64,000 nt of DNA from Hymenobacter gelipurpurascens (GCF_900187375.1 NZ_FYEW01000001.1:992001-1056000); one strand, 5' to 3'. Numbered from the stretch's first letter, positions 19,460 through 28,716 are shown. Translations and numbers: made by a program. The notes: generated by a model from the letters alone, not told the origin.

Positions 19460-20776
19460 TTACGCATGGGTGGCAGGGGTGGTACGCAACAGCAGGTAGC
19501 CCAACGTGCCGGCAAGCAGAGAAGCCAACAGAATGGCAATTTTCGCAACCGCCTGCCCTTCTGAATGCTCGCCCAGGGCCAGCAGGGTGATGAATATGGA
19601 CATGGTAAACCCGATACCAGCCAGCACGCCGGCCCCCATAAGGTGCCGCCAGCTCACGCCTTTGGGCAGGGCACTTCGGGTGATGAACTGCATGAGCCCA
19701 CAAACCAGGCCTATTCCCAACGGTTTGCCAACCACCAGGCCTACCAATATTCCCAGACTCAGCGGAGAGGCTAACTCCTGGATTGCGCTAGGCTCGATGA
19801 TGAGACTGGTATTGGCGAAGGCGAAAAGCGGAATAATGCCGAACGATACCACCCCGTGCAACCGCTGCTCCAAGCGCTGCGCCGGCGAGCTGATGGTTTC
19901 GGCCAACGCTTCCAGTTCCTCACTAATCGTGCGCGGGTCGGCGGTGGTACCGTGTGCTTCCAGGTTGAGAAATTGCAGCTTCTCCTCCAACAAGCGTAAC
20001 AGCGCGGGTCGGTCGTGGCCGATGCGCGAGGGAATGGTTACGGCCAGCAGCACCCCGGCCAGCGTGGCGTGCACCCCCGATTGCAGCATGTAAAACCACA
20101 GCACAAAGCCCAGAGGCAGATAAAACCACAGGCTGCGTAGGCCCAGGCGGTTGAATGCCACCAGTGCCAGCCAGATAACGGCGGCCGTGCCCAAGGCCGA
20201 AAGCTCCAGGTGCTGAGTATAGAAACCCGCAATTACCAGCACGGCTCCCAGGTCATCTACTATCGCCAAAGCCGTCAGGAACACCTTCAGCGCCAACGGA
20301 ATCCGTGGCCCTAACAGATTCAGTACGGCCAGGGAAAAAGCAATATCGGTTGCCATCGGAATGCCCCACCCTCCGGCGGTTGGCGTGCCTCGGTTGATCA
20401 GCCAAAACAACAAGGCCGGCATGAGCATGCCCCCAATGGCCCCGGCAATAGGCAAAGAAGCCTGCTTGATGGAAGACAGCTCCCCTTCCAAAACCTCCCG
20501 CTTGATTTCCAGGCCTACGATCAGGAAAAACACCGTCATCAGCCCATCATTAATCCAATGCAGCAGGCTCATATTCAATAGGAAGCCTTCAGTTCCTATG
20601 TGCACGTGCTTTTCCCAAATAGCCGGGAAATAACGCGCAATTCCCCAGTCAGAATTTGCTAGAACCAAGGCCAGTAAACTTGTAGCCAGCAGCATAATAC
20701 CACCCGCTGCTTCCCGACGAAAAAACTCATTAAATGGCCGTACCAACGGCCTTATTAGCGGAGAAACTGCTTCCAT
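19460..20776 (-). CDS. nhaA: Na+/H+ antiporter NhaA
   Basis: 438-aa NhaA antiporter, exchanging Na+ (or Li+) for H+ across the inner membrane. The essential vicinal aspartates are in [15 protein letters not shown]. Other family segments are [15 protein letters not shown] and [17 protein letters not shown] sequence. About 11-12 hydrophobic helices. The ATG at 20776 (MEAVSPLI) is chosen because the preceding 47 codons of open frame include the neighbouring gene's operator. It diverges from arsR across a 122-bp region holding an ArsR-type palindrome, so the two may be co-regulated. Confidence 0.88.
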   Translation of the reverse strand: MEAVSPLIRPLVRPFNEFFRREAAGGIMLLATSLLALVLANSDWGIARYFPAIWEKHVHIGTEGFLLNMSLLHWINDGLMTVFFLIVGLEIKREVLEGELSSIKQASLPIAGAIGGMLMPALLFWLINRGTPTAGGWGIPMATDIAFSLAVLNLLGPRIPLALKVFLTALAIVDDLGAVLVIAGFYTQHLELSALGTAAVIWLALVAFNRLGLRSLWFYLPLGFVLWFYMLQSGVHATLAGVLLAVTIPSRIGHDRPALLRLLEEKLQFLNLEAHGTTADPRTISEELEALAETISSPAQRLEQRLHGVVSFGIIPLFAFANTSLIIEPSAIQELASPLSLGILVGLVVGKPLGIGLVCGLMQFITRSALPKGVSWRHLMGAGVLAGIGFTMSIFITLLALGEHSEGQAVAKIAILLASLLAGTLGYLLLRTTPATHA

Positions 20777-20839
20777 GTATAAGGGATAGTGTCGGCCCAC
20801 AGCTGGCCAACCGATGCTGCAAGTACGGTTTTTTTCAGT

Positions 20840-20880
20840 ATGACGTATATTTACGTCATTATATGTCGTATATTTACAAC
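20840..20880. promoter_or_regulatory. Predicted ArsR operator, two related sites
   Basis: Site 1 (20840-20859) has 8-bp inverted arms ATGACGTA and TACGTCAT around a 4-nt centre. Site 2 (about 20863-20884) repeats the core CGTATATTTAC with arms TATGT/ACATA. They occupy the nhaA-arsR intergenic region just upstream of the arsR ATG at 20899. ArsR-family repressors bind AT-rich inverted repeats at such positions, so autoregulation is likely. Confidence 0.6.
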
Positions 20881-20898
20881 ATACTTCATAACACCTCC

Positions 20899-21246
20899 AT
20901 GACCTTCGCCAAAACAACCGCCTTCACGGAGGAGCAGCAGCAACTGGCTCGCGTGGCCAAAGCGCTGGCGCATCCCGCTCGCGTGGCAATTATTCAGCTG
21001 CTGGCCTCCAAAAACACCTGCATCTCCGGCGATATAGCGGCCGAGCTGCCGCTGTCCCGCACTACCGTATCGCAGCATTTGCAGGAGCTGAAAGCGCTGG
21101 ACCTGATACGGGGTGAGATTGATGGCCTCACGGTTTGCTATTGCCTAAATACGGAGCTTCTGCGCCAGGTGCACGCGCAGTTCACCAGCTTCTTTCTGGA
21201 GGCCACCCCCCCCGGCGCCTGTGCTCCCGATGGCTCCTGCTGCTAA
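20899..21246 (+). CDS. arsR: ArsR-family transcriptional repressor, C-terminal Cys site
   Basis: 115-aa winged-helix repressor. The recognition region is [29 protein letters not shown], given here as domain extent 42-70. The classic ELCVCDL As(III) site of E. coli ArsR is absent; only Cys41 is there. Instead the chain ends CAPDGSCC (Cys108, Cys114, Cys115), reminiscent of Acidithiobacillus ferrooxidans ArsR, which uses Cys95, Cys96 and Cys102 near its C-terminus. A second pair (VCYC) lies in the wing. First gene of the arsenic operon. The ATG at 20899 is the only start after the operator. Confidence 0.88.
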   Translation: MTFAKTTAFTEEQQQLARVAKALAHPARVAIIQLLASKNTCISGDIAAELPLSRTTVSQHLQELKALDLIRGEIDGLTVCYCLNTELLRQVHAQFTSFFLEATPPGACAPDGSCC

Positions 21247-21334
21247 CAGAATATTGGCTGACCGCGCAGTACACCATGGCCGCCGCATTCCTTAACCCTC
21301 ATTTTTTAAGTTTTACCCTTTTAGCCATACCCTC

Positions 21335-21913
21335 ATGAAAACTCCCGTTTTCCCTCGGATGCACGTTTCACTGTACGTGTCCGACCTGACCGCAACGGTT
21401 AATTTCTACACGGCTTTCTTTGGACAGCCGGCCACTAAAATCCGTCGGGGCTACGCGAAGTATGTACTCGCCCAGCCTGCTCTGATTATATCCTTCGTGG
21501 AGAATCTCGAGCGCGTCGCCAGCAACTTCGGGCACCTGGGTTTTCAGGTGGAAACGGTGGAGGAAATGGAGCAGCGAATGACCAAAGCCCGGACGCAGGG
21601 CCTGGTGGCCCGCGAGGAAATGGGCACCAGCTGCTGCTACGCCAAGCAGGACAAGTTCTGGGTGAATGACCCCGACGGCGTGGAATGGGAGGTTTACTAC
21701 TTTCATGAGGATGCCGAGTTCAATGACCCACGCTACCAGCAGGAATACGACCAGGCCAATGGCAGCAGCCAGTGCTGCATTGCGCCTGCTACGTCTGCCG
21801 CCGCCGTGCCGGAAGAAGTATTGACCACCGCACCCATGGCTTTCACGCTGGTAGATGCCACCCCAGCTAACTCACCCGCTGCCGCCTGCACACCCGGCGG
21901 CGGATGCTGCTAG
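21335..21913 (+). CDS. arsI: ArsI/CadI-family dioxygenase (C-As lyase)
   Basis: 192-aa vicinal-oxygen-chelate protein. ArsI uses Fe(II) and O2 to split the C-As bond of methyl- or aryl-arsenite. The N-terminal fold begins RMHVSLYVSDL. Candidate metal ligands are His10, His67 (FGHLGF) and Glu119 (GVEWEVYYF). The substrate-binding Cys pair of ArsI is Cys100-Cys101 (GTSCCYA). A 50-residue tail beyond the domain ends CTPGGGCC, with another pair SSQCC, paralleling the ArsR tail. The name CadI is the alternative, but the CC pair and operon favour ArsI. The gene ends in a TAGGCC site. Confidence 0.88.
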   Translation: MKTPVFPRMHVSLYVSDLTATVNFYTAFFGQPATKIRRGYAKYVLAQPALIISFVENLERVASNFGHLGFQVETVEEMEQRMTKARTQGLVAREEMGTSCCYAKQDKFWVNDPDGVEWEVYYFHEDAEFNDPRYQQEYDQANGSSQCCIAPATSAAAVPEEVLTTAPMAFTLVDATPANSPAAACTPGGGCC

Positions 21914-22088
21914 GCCACTCTCAGCCAATTGTGCCGGCTCAATATACATCCGCCCTGGTGGCCTAGGCCACTCCGAGCACTTGGCCTAGGCCCGACGTGG
22001 GCTAGCAGGAAAAGCAGGGCAAAGACTTTAGTGCCCTACCCTCTTTACTGGCGTTGTTGGCACACTATATTTTATTTACCCCATATTC

Positions 22089-22604
22089 ATGGCTATGCTA
22101 ATCAAACCACTGCTTGAAACGCACTGGCCAGCGGTACGAGCTATTTACGAGGCTGGCATAGCGACCGGAAATGCTACCTTCGAAACCCAGGCCCCTACCT
22201 GGGAAGCCTGGGACCGTGGCCACTTGGCCTACAGCCGCCTGGTAGCCACCTCCGATGACGGCACGGTGCTGGGCTGGGCGGCCCTGAGCCCAGTTTCGGG
22301 GCGCTGCGTATATGGCGGCGTGGCCGAAATCAGCATTTATATTGCGCCGGAAGCTCGGGGGCAAGGCGTAGGCCGGCAATTGCTGCAGGCGCTTATTGCC
22401 GACTCCGAGGCCAATGGCATCTGGACGCTGCAGGCCGGTACGTTCGAGGAAAACAAAGCCAGCATCGGGCTGCATACGCAGGCTGGCTTTCGGGTGATAG
22501 GCTACCGCGAACGAATCGGGCAGCACCATGGTGTGTGGCGCAACACTGTGCAGATGGAGCGGCGCAGCCCGGTAGTGGGTGTGCCCGCTCCAGAAGCCCA
22601 TTAG
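22089..22604 (+). CDS. arsN1: ArsN1-like N-acetyltransferase (PAT family)
   Basis: 171-aa GNAT of the phosphinothricin-acetyltransferase group. Residues 14-40 (WPAVRAIYEAGIATGNATFETQAPTW, here shown as extent) are the PAT substrate region. The acetyl-CoA loop is APEARGQGVGRQLLQAL. PAT-type enzymes in ars operons are called ArsN1 and acetylate arsinothricin, an organoarsenical antibiotic. The operon position supports this; without it, phosphinothricin resistance would be equally plausible. A 175-bp gap with two GGCCTAGGCC sites separates it from arsI. Confidence 0.75.
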   Translation: MAMLIKPLLETHWPAVRAIYEAGIATGNATFETQAPTWEAWDRGHLAYSRLVATSDDGTVLGWAALSPVSGRCVYGGVAEISIYIAPEARGQGVGRQLLQALIADSEANGIWTLQAGTFEENKASIGLHTQAGFRVIGYRERIGQHHGVWRNTVQMERRSPVVGVPAPEAH

Positions 22605-22661
22605 CCGCCTCAGTCGGTTCTCATAAGCCAGTCGATTGTCGTAGTTCCCGTGGTTCACTGT

Positions 22662-23093
22662 ATGTCAGAGAAGAAAAATATTCTGGTGCTGTGCACTGGC
22701 AACTCCTGCCGCAGCCAGCTACTGCACGGCTACTTGGAGCAGATGCTGGCGGGCCGGGCTACCGTGTATTCAGCGGGCATTGAAACCCACGGCCTCAACC
22801 CGCGGGCCGTGCGCGTAATGCAGGAAGCCGGCCTAGACATCTCTCACCACACTAGCAACCACGTAGATGAGTATGCCGCCGTGCCGTTTGACTATGTTCT
22901 GACAGTGTGCGACCATGCCAACGAGGTGTGCCCGGTGTTCCCTTCCAGCGCAAAACGCCGGCACCATAACTTCCCGGATCCGGCCAAAGCAACCGGTACC
23001 GAAGAGGAAATCATGCAACAGTTCAGGAACGTGCGCGACCAGATACAGGCCTACGCGCAGGATTTTGTGCGCAACGAATTCGCGGAGGCCTAA
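22662..23093 (+). CDS. arsC: Arsenate reductase, thioredoxin-coupled
   Basis: 143-aa low-molecular-weight phosphatase-type arsenate reductase, converting As(V) to As(III). The P-loop is VLCTGNSCRSQ (nucleophile Cys11). The relay cysteines are Cys83 (TVCDHA) and Cys90 (NEVCP), matching the Cys10/Cys82/Cys89 set of S. aureus ArsC. The catalytic Asp is in NFPDPAKATG. The ATG at 22662 is preferred over the GTG four codons earlier. It starts 57 bp after arsN1 and ends 21 bp before the monooxygenase gene. Confidence 0.92.
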   Translation: MSEKKNILVLCTGNSCRSQLLHGYLEQMLAGRATVYSAGIETHGLNPRAVRVMQEAGLDISHHTSNHVDEYAAVPFDYVLTVCDHANEVCPVFPSSAKRRHHNFPDPAKATGTEEEIMQQFRNVRDQIQAYAQDFVRNEFAEA

Positions 23094-23114
23094 GCGCCTC
23101 CTTACTTTCCCCCG

Positions 23115-24167
23115 ATGGAACCACGCGTGGCCGATGTAGTTGTGATTGGGGCCGGGCAGAGTGGCCTAGCCGTAGCTTATTACCTGCGCCGTGCCGGAGT
23201 TTCGTATGTGCTGCTCGACGCGGAGCCGCGGCCGGGCGGAGCCTGGCCCCACGGCTGGAACTCCCTGCGCCTGTTTTCACCCGCCGATGCCAGCTCGCTG
23301 CCCGGTTGGCTGATGCCTCGCCCACCCGACAACAGCTTCCCCGCGCGCGACTGGGTTATCGACTACCTCACCCAGTATGAGCAGCGTTACGACCTTCCCG
23401 TAATACGGCCTGTGCGGGTCAGCGCCATTGTCCGTAAGGATGACAGCTTCCTGGTAGAAACCGACCACGGCTCGTGGCGTGCCCGCGCCGTAGTGAGTGC
23501 CACCGGTACTTGGAGTCAGCCTTTTGTTCCGCCCTACCCTGGCCTGGCGGAGTTTAGTGGCCTACAGCTGCATTCGGCCCAGTATCAAAGTCCGGTGCCC
23601 TTTGCCGGAAAGCGGGTGCTGGTAGTAGGCGGCGGCAATTCTGGGGCGCAGATTCTGGCTGAGCTATCGGGGGTAGCTACCGTGGTGTGGGTTACGGAAA
23701 AGCCCCCGCATTTCCTGCCCGATAACGTGGACGGGCGCGTGCTGTTTACGCAGGCCACCCAGCGCTACCAGGCCGGAGAGGAACTTGCCCCACCCGCTTC
23801 GCTGGGAGATATTGTGATGGTAGAGCCCGTGAAAGACGCGCGCCGCCGGGGTGTTCTGCATAGCCGCGGGCCCTTCAGCCGTTTCACGGCAAGCGGGGTA
23901 GTATGGCCTGATGGGCAGGCCGAGCCGTTTGATGCCGTGCTATGGTGTACTGGTTTCAGGCCTGCCCTGGCGCATTTGCAGCCGCTAGGCCTGGTGCAGC
24001 CCAATGGCCGGGTGCTTACACAAGGCACCCGCGCCACCCATCTGGCCGGGCTGTGGCTGGTGGGCTACGGTAGCTGGACTGGCTTCGCCTCAGCTACCCT
24101 CATTGGGGTAGGCCGCTCCGCCCGCTCCACCGTCCTCGAAATTCAGGCTTTTCTGCATCCAGCGTAG
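23115..24167 (+). CDS. arsO: ArsO-like flavin-containing monooxygenase
   Basis: 350-aa FAD- and NAD(P)H-binding oxidoreductase. The FAD dinucleotide motif is [17 protein letters not shown] at residues 8-24, and the NADPH motif is [15 protein letters not shown] third conserved segment, [12 protein letters not shown], is typical of FMO-like proteins. ArsO is annotated by operon association in many ars loci. Its exact substrate is not settled (oxidation of an arsenical has been proposed). Last gene of the operon. Confidence 0.78.
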   Translation: MEPRVADVVVIGAGQSGLAVAYYLRRAGVSYVLLDAEPRPGGAWPHGWNSLRLFSPADASSLPGWLMPRPPDNSFPARDWVIDYLTQYEQRYDLPVIRPVRVSAIVRKDDSFLVETDHGSWRARAVVSATGTWSQPFVPPYPGLAEFSGLQLHSAQYQSPVPFAGKRVLVVGGGNSGAQILAELSGVATVVWVTEKPPHFLPDNVDGRVLFTQATQRYQAGEELAPPASLGDIVMVEPVKDARRRGVLHSRGPFSRFTASGVVWPDGQAEPFDAVLWCTGFRPALAHLQPLGLVQPNGRVLTQGTRATHLAGLWLVGYGSWTGFASATLIGVGRSARSTVLEIQAFLHPA

Positions 24168-24374
24168 TTTGGCGCAGGGTTTGGGAGAAAAGCCACGATA
24201 TTGGGCCAGGGTCTCCACCAAAAGCACCATTTGTTTGTTTACGAGTGAAAGGGGACTACTGGCCTCTTTCTCACCAAACAGCCAGCGGCGGTTTTGCGCG
24301 TTGGCTTCTATCACGACCAGCCTGTTCCGGCTGCTCTACGGCCGCTGGCCTGCTTACTCTCTCACCTGGTCCGT

Positions 24375-25007
24375 ATGCGCTTGCTTGCTTTGTTTCCTTT
24401 GAATCTGGTGGTTTTTCCGGGCGAAAAACTTAACCTGCACATCTTCGAGCCGCGTTACCGGCAGCTCGTGCACGATTGCCTGGAGCAGAATATCACGTTC
24501 GGTATTCCGCCCTTTATCAATGATGGCGTGAGCACGCTGGGTACCGAAATGAAGCTGGTGGGCATAGAAAAATCCTATGAGTCGGGGGAAATGGATATCC
24601 GGACCAAAGCGCTGGGCGTGTTCCGCATTCGGGAGTTCTACCGCGAGTCGCCGGGCAAGCTCTACGCCGGGGGCCAGATAGAAGACGTGGCTGATGACCA
24701 TACAGGCGACATCCTGCTCCAGACGCGCATCAAGGAAGAAATTCAGCAGCTATATGATATCCTGGGGCTGCGGCGCCTGTTCTTGGACCTCCCCACCGAC
24801 TTTCGAGTGTATGATATTGCCCACCATCTGGGCCTCAGCACCGAGCAGGAATACCAGTTGCTGGCTGCTGCCACCGAAACAGAACGGCAGGAGTTGGTGC
24901 TGGAACATCTGCAGCAGGTGCTGCCCATTTTGCTGGAAACCGAGCGGCTCAAGGAACGCGCCCGCCTCAATGGGCATTTCAAAAACCTCACGCCCCCGAA
25001 CTTTTAA
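24375..25007 (+). CDS. LON-substrate-binding-domain protein
   Basis: 210-aa cytosolic protein matching the N-terminal substrate-binding domain of Lon (LALFPLNLVVFPGEKLNLHIFEPRYR, domain start at residue 3), with FGIPPFINDG and TLGTEMKLVGIE strands. It lacks the AAA+ and protease domains of Lon. Stand-alone versions are widespread; role unknown, possibly adaptor-like. The internal ATG at 24375 is preferred because the fold begins immediately after it. Confidence 0.8.
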   Translation: MRLLALFPLNLVVFPGEKLNLHIFEPRYRQLVHDCLEQNITFGIPPFINDGVSTLGTEMKLVGIEKSYESGEMDIRTKALGVFRIREFYRESPGKLYAGGQIEDVADDHTGDILLQTRIKEEIQQLYDILGLRRLFLDLPTDFRVYDIAHHLGLSTEQEYQLLAAATETERQELVLEHLQQVLPILLETERLKERARLNGHFKNLTPPNF

Positions 25008-25090
25008 GGTGCTTCTTTCCCTGTGCCTAGGCCACCTGGGTGGAACGCCGGCCCCCGGTTCTTGCGTATAGGTAGTTCAACTGGAAAGCC

Positions 25091-26329
25091 GTGCCTACTT
25101 CTACTCTTGTTTTGTATGTATTTGCCCTGCTGGCCTTAGGGGCGGCTGTGTGGCTAAGCTGGCGGTTCTGGCAGGAGCGCCAGTACCGGCGGCGGCCCTA
25201 CGTGGCGCCGGCCTTCCTCGACTGGGAGCACCAAGCCCCCAATGCCGACGCAGTACCGCTGCACCGCGTGGCCGTACTCGGCGACCCTGGCGCCGTAGCC
25301 ACCGATGGCACCGATGCCATCCTGAATCTGCTGGAGCGCTGGGAACAGGAAACCGGCCCGGCTGGCACCATCATCATCCTGGGTGATAATATCTATCCGA
25401 CTGGCCTACCCGCAGTAGAACACCCGGGCCGCGCGGCCGCCGAGGCGCGTTTTAAAACCCTGTTGGCCGCTCTGGCACAGTTTAAGGGCCAGGTAGTGCT
25501 GCTCAGCGGCAACCACGACTGGAACAAGGGCCGCCCCGATGGCTGGGAATATCTAAAGCGGCAGGAAGCCTTCGTGCACGAGCAGTTGCCCACGGCGCAC
25601 TACCTCCCCGAAGGTGGCCTACCAGGGCCTGTAAGCCTGCAGCTGGCGGAAGGCGTGCTGCTCATCGTGCTCAATACCCAGTGGTGGGTGCAGACTGGCC
25701 CCCGGCCCGCTGCCGATGCCAAAGAGCCGTTTCGGCAGTTGCAACAGCTGCTGGAGGAAAACCAGCATCAGCGCGTGCTGGTGGCCGGGCATCATCCGCT
25801 GTATTCTAATGCTCTGCACGGGGGAAAATTCACGGCCAAGCAGCACGTATTTCCCCTCACTACGGTCAACAAACGGGCCTATGTGCCGCTGCCCCTCATT
25901 GGGTCCCTGTTGCCACTATACCGCAAAGTGGTGGGTGCTGCCGAAGACATGGCTCACCCCCGCTACCGTAAAATGCGCCGGCGCCTGCTGCGGGTACTCC
26001 AGCAGTTTCCCGGCGTGATATACGCCGCCGGCCACGACCATAACCTGCAGTACTTCCAGAAAAACGGAGGCCATTATCTGGTCAGTGGCGCAGGCAGCAA
26101 AACGGCCTTTGTACAAAAAGGCGGCTCCGCCACTTTCGTGCACGAGAACAAAGGCTTCTTCAGCCTGGATTTTTATCCCAACGGCGAAACCTGGCTCCGC
26201 ACTCTGGAGCCTGCCCCCACAAGTGGCCTAGCCGATGCCTCAGAAGTATTCCGCTTGCGGCTGCAGCCTACCCATGCGGCTGCCCCGGCTGTGGTCCCGC
26301 TGGTGGTAGCCGGACGCCGGGTGGCCTAG
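25091..26329 (+). CDS. Membrane-anchored calcineurin-like phosphoesterase
   Basis: 412-aa metallophosphoesterase with an N-terminal membrane helix (about 5-23; GTG start) placing the enzyme outside the membrane. Metal-binding motifs are LGDPG, LGDNIYPTGLP, SGNHDWNKG, AGHHPLYSN and AGHDHNLQ. The first motif lacks the usual D-x-H form, as in the long Bacteroidetes metallophosphoesterases. Those proteins carry this domain first, then a kinase-like middle segment and a C-terminal barrel; here only the first domain is present. Its stop overlaps the stop of the convergent lipid kinase gene. Confidence 0.85.
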   Translation: MPTSTLVLYVFALLALGAAVWLSWRFWQERQYRRRPYVAPAFLDWEHQAPNADAVPLHRVAVLGDPGAVATDGTDAILNLLERWEQETGPAGTIIILGDNIYPTGLPAVEHPGRAAAEARFKTLLAALAQFKGQVVLLSGNHDWNKGRPDGWEYLKRQEAFVHEQLPTAHYLPEGGLPGPVSLQLAEGVLLIVLNTQWWVQTGPRPAADAKEPFRQLQQLLEENQHQRVLVAGHHPLYSNALHGGKFTAKQHVFPLTTVNKRAYVPLPLIGSLLPLYRKVVGAAEDMAHPRYRKMRRRLLRVLQQFPGVIYAAGHDHNLQYFQKNGGHYLVSGAGSKTAFVQKGGSATFVHENKGFFSLDFYPNGETWLRTLEPAPTSGLADASEVFRLRLQPTHAAAPAVVPLVVAGRRVA

Positions 26330-27240
26330 CGGCCCTGCGTATTCAGGGGCACCAGCACCCGTAGGCTTTTCGGGTTGATTTCCACCTCAATGGGAGTGGG
26401 CAGGTTGCACGGCTCGCCGTCAATCTGCACCAGCACCTCCGTTTTGCCGGGTACCGAAATGGTGGCCCGGCGGCAGCAGAGCCGGCGGGTGTAGTCGGAA
26501 GCATCAAACCCGCTGGTGTAGAGATTATAGAGAATACCCGGTGCAGCAGCATTGGGAAAAGGATCGATCAGGCAGATTTCAAACTGGCCGTCGTCCAGGG
26601 GGCTTTCCGGATTAATGACGACGTTGCTGCCGAAAGTGTTGGCGTTGGCCACGGTCAGCATAAAGGCCGGTCCCTCCCACACTTCCACATCCGTTTGAAT
26701 ATGGTAGGTTTCCGGCTCAAAGCTCAGATATTCCTGTGTGGCAATGCGCACGTAGGCGCCGGGCCCTCGCACATCGCCTTTATCAAACTGCTCTACCACC
26801 AGCGCATTAAACCCCAGATCGGCTAGGTGAGCCGAGAATTTGCCCCCTACCCGCACCGTATCCATTACCAGCGTGCGGTGCTCCCAGGTGAGGCGCAGGG
26901 CCTGATCTATATCCTGCGGAATCCCCAGATCCTTGGATAAGCCATTGCCGGAGCCCAGCGGCACAATACCCAGCGGCACGGTTCCATTGGTGAGGGCCTC
27001 GGCCACCAAGCTCACCGTGCCATCTCCCCCAGCCGCGAAAACGGCATCGTAGGCCACTTCCCGCAGATGGTGCTGGAGATGCTGCAGGTCATCGTCGCCA
27101 GTGGTGTGGTAGAATTCTACTTTGCGGCCCCGTTCCAGGCAGTAATCCGTGATTTTGCCTTCAAACTCCGCCTTGTCAATATCGCCCGAGATGGGGTTGA
27201 GCACGAAAAGCAGACGTTCTAATTGGGCATGAGCAGCCAT
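26326..27240 (-). CDS. YegS/BmrU-family diacylglycerol/lipid kinase
   Basis: 304-aa lipid kinase. Motifs: FVLNPISGD (nucleotide loop), AVFAAGGDGTVSLVAEAL (GGDGT signature), LGIVPLGSGNGLSKDLGIP, and DLGFNALVV. The C-terminal beta domain ends in a conserved DGEPC motif. Members phosphorylate diacylglycerol or related lipids; the substrate here is not evident. The ATG at 27240 is preferred over the TTG four codons upstream. Convergent overlap of stop codons (CTAG, 26326-26329) with the phosphoesterase gene. Confidence 0.85.
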   Translation of the reverse strand: MAAHAQLERLLFVLNPISGDIDKAEFEGKITDYCLERGRKVEFYHTTGDDDLQHLQHHLREVAYDAVFAAGGDGTVSLVAEALTNGTVPLGIVPLGSGNGLSKDLGIPQDIDQALRLTWEHRTLVMDTVRVGGKFSAHLADLGFNALVVEQFDKGDVRGPGAYVRIATQEYLSFEPETYHIQTDVEVWEGPAFMLTVANANTFGSNVVINPESPLDDGQFEICLIDPFPNAAAPGILYNLYTSGFDASDYTRRLCCRRATISVPGKTEVLVQIDGEPCNLPTPIEVEINPKSLRVLVPLNTQGR

Positions 27241-27351
27241 AGTACTAAACAAAAAAACAAGAGAAAAGCGGAACAGTACGGCCGCAAATCGTCGATACGA
27301 TAGCCAGCAAGAGAGGGCTACCTCAGATGAGAAGAATTTGCCGATTCCCCT

Positions 27352-27384
27352 AACGAAACGTGGCCGACCAAATGGCCGGCCACG
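27352..27384 (-). terminator. Terminator after the M48 protease gene
   Basis: Arms at 27359-27366 and 27377-27384 (CGTGGCCG) followed on the minus strand by TTTCGTT. It ends the transcript of the gene at 27410-28219. Confidence 0.55.
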
Positions 27385-27409
27385 ACAGTAAAATCGACAG
27401 CAGTAACGG

Positions 27410-28219
27410 TTATGGCTTCAGGTTAGCCGGCAGTCCCTGCGGAAAATCGGTCTGAATATCGCGCTGCAGCTCCTCGATACGGTTGCCGGGGTTGGGGTGA
27501 GTGCTCAGAAACTCGGGTGGGCCACCACCCTGGTTGGCTTGTTCCAGCACCTGCATCACCTGAATCATGGCGCGGGGGTCGTAGCCGGCCGATGGGGTGA
27601 AATCAACGGCCAACTTATCGGCTTCTAGCTCATCTTCGCGGCCATAGCGCAGCGTCAACAGCTTCCCAACCATGGCGGCGGCAGCAGCGCTGGCCGCCGT
27701 TCCTGGCCGGTCTGGGTCGTAGAGGCCGATGGCAGCGGCGCCGGTAAGGCCCTGCGTCAGGTTGGATTTAGCAATTTGCTCAGCCGAGTGCCGCGCAACC
27801 ACGTGCCCGATTTCGTGGGCCAAAACGCCGGCTACCTGCCCTTCCGTTTTCAGGTTTTTCAGCAGTCCGGCCGTGATGAACACCTGCCCGCCGGGTAGCG
27901 CAAAGGCATTGATGGTGTTTTCATCGGCCAGCAGATGAAACTGAAACTTGTAGGCCGTCTGGCCTGCTTTGGTGCTGCGTACAATCTGCTGCCCGATTCT
28001 TTCCACGGCCGCGGAGGCTTGTTTATCGGGGTGTAGGCCACCGTACTGTTGGGCCATTTCGGGCGCCGCTTGCAGGCCTAGGGCAATTTCCTGGTCGGCC
28101 GTCATATCAATATGCTGCGTTTCGCCGGTCACATCGTTCACGGAGCGTTTGCAGTAGTAGGATATGAGGGTGATGCCCCCCAGAAGCAGGGCAATTATGT
28201 AACGAAGGCTTCCTCTCAT
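27410..28219 (-). CDS. M48-family metalloprotease (LoiP-like)
   Basis: 269-aa zinc protease. The motif HEIGH is in AGVLAHEIGHVVARH, the third ligand in GREDELEADKLAVD, and the family tail in FLSTHPNPGNRIEELQ. A hydrophobic N-terminus (8-22) ends in SYYCK, a possible but weak lipobox, so it is membrane-attached or secreted. Its Asn-Ala-Phe-Ala-Leu-Pro-Gly (NAFALPGG) segment is characteristic of the group. A relative of the gene at 14320-15129. Confidence 0.85.
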   Translation of the reverse strand: MRGSLRYIIALLLGGITLISYYCKRSVNDVTGETQHIDMTADQEIALGLQAAPEMAQQYGGLHPDKQASAAVERIGQQIVRSTKAGQTAYKFQFHLLADENTINAFALPGGQVFITAGLLKNLKTEGQVAGVLAHEIGHVVARHSAEQIAKSNLTQGLTGAAAIGLYDPDRPGTAASAAAAAMVGKLLTLRYGREDELEADKLAVDFTPSAGYDPRAMIQVMQVLEQANQGGGPPEFLSTHPNPGNRIEELQRDIQTDFPQGLPANLKP

Positions 28220-28401
28220 GGTTGGTGTGAAAAAAGGGAGTGAATAGGGCGGGAAAGGAGAATGAATGTTCCTCTACGGGCTTGTAACGCGCAGCTTGCA
28301 GCAGGGTTGCCGGCCCGGATACACCCAAATTTCTCTTAACACCGTATCAGGCCATATCTCCCTTTCTTTGATTGTCTTCCCTTCTTACTCCCTTCGAAAT
28401 T

Positions 28402-28596
28402 ATGAATCAGAAACGCACATTTGGCAGCATCCTGACCATCCTGGGTATTCTCGGCATCATTGCCGGTGCCCTGGGCTACCTCCAGATTGGCGGTTTGGGC
28501 CTGAGCAAGATGAACTCCATTGTTCCCTTCATTGTCGGACTCATTTTCTTCTTCGCTGGCATCAACTTGGTAAAAACCACCGGCGACCGAGCCTAG
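28402..28596 (+). CDS. Small two-helix membrane protein
   Basis: 64-aa hydrophobic protein: helices at about 6-27 (SILTILGILGIIAGALGYL) and 40-58 (IVPFIVGLIFFFAGINLV), joined by a polar loop, with a short charged C-terminus. Small proteins of this layout starting MNQKRTFG recur in Bacteroidota but have no known role. The ATG at 28402 fits the conserved start. A long hairpin terminator follows. Confidence 0.7.
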   Translation: MNQKRTFGSILTILGILGIIAGALGYLQIGGLGLSKMNSIVPFIVGLIFFFAGINLVKTTGDRA

Positions 28597-28620
28597 CTTA
28601 GCACTGCAAGCACAGTCTAA

Positions 28621-28662
28621 AAACAGAAACACCCGACTCACTTGAGTCGGGCGTTTCTGTTT
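28621..28662. terminator. Long bidirectional hairpin terminator
   Basis: 20-bp arms (28621-28640 and 28643-28662, one mismatch), A-rich on the left and T-rich on the right. It serves the small membrane protein gene. Confidence 0.8.
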
Positions 28663-28716
28663 GCAGCTACTTATCTATTTACTAATACATTCAATCAGCT
28701 ATTCTCAAGCGGCACT

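Noticed and set aside
19460..20776. nhaA as the operon's arsenite pump
   Set aside because: It carries the DD pair of Na+/H+ antiporters and nothing typical of ArsB or Acr3.
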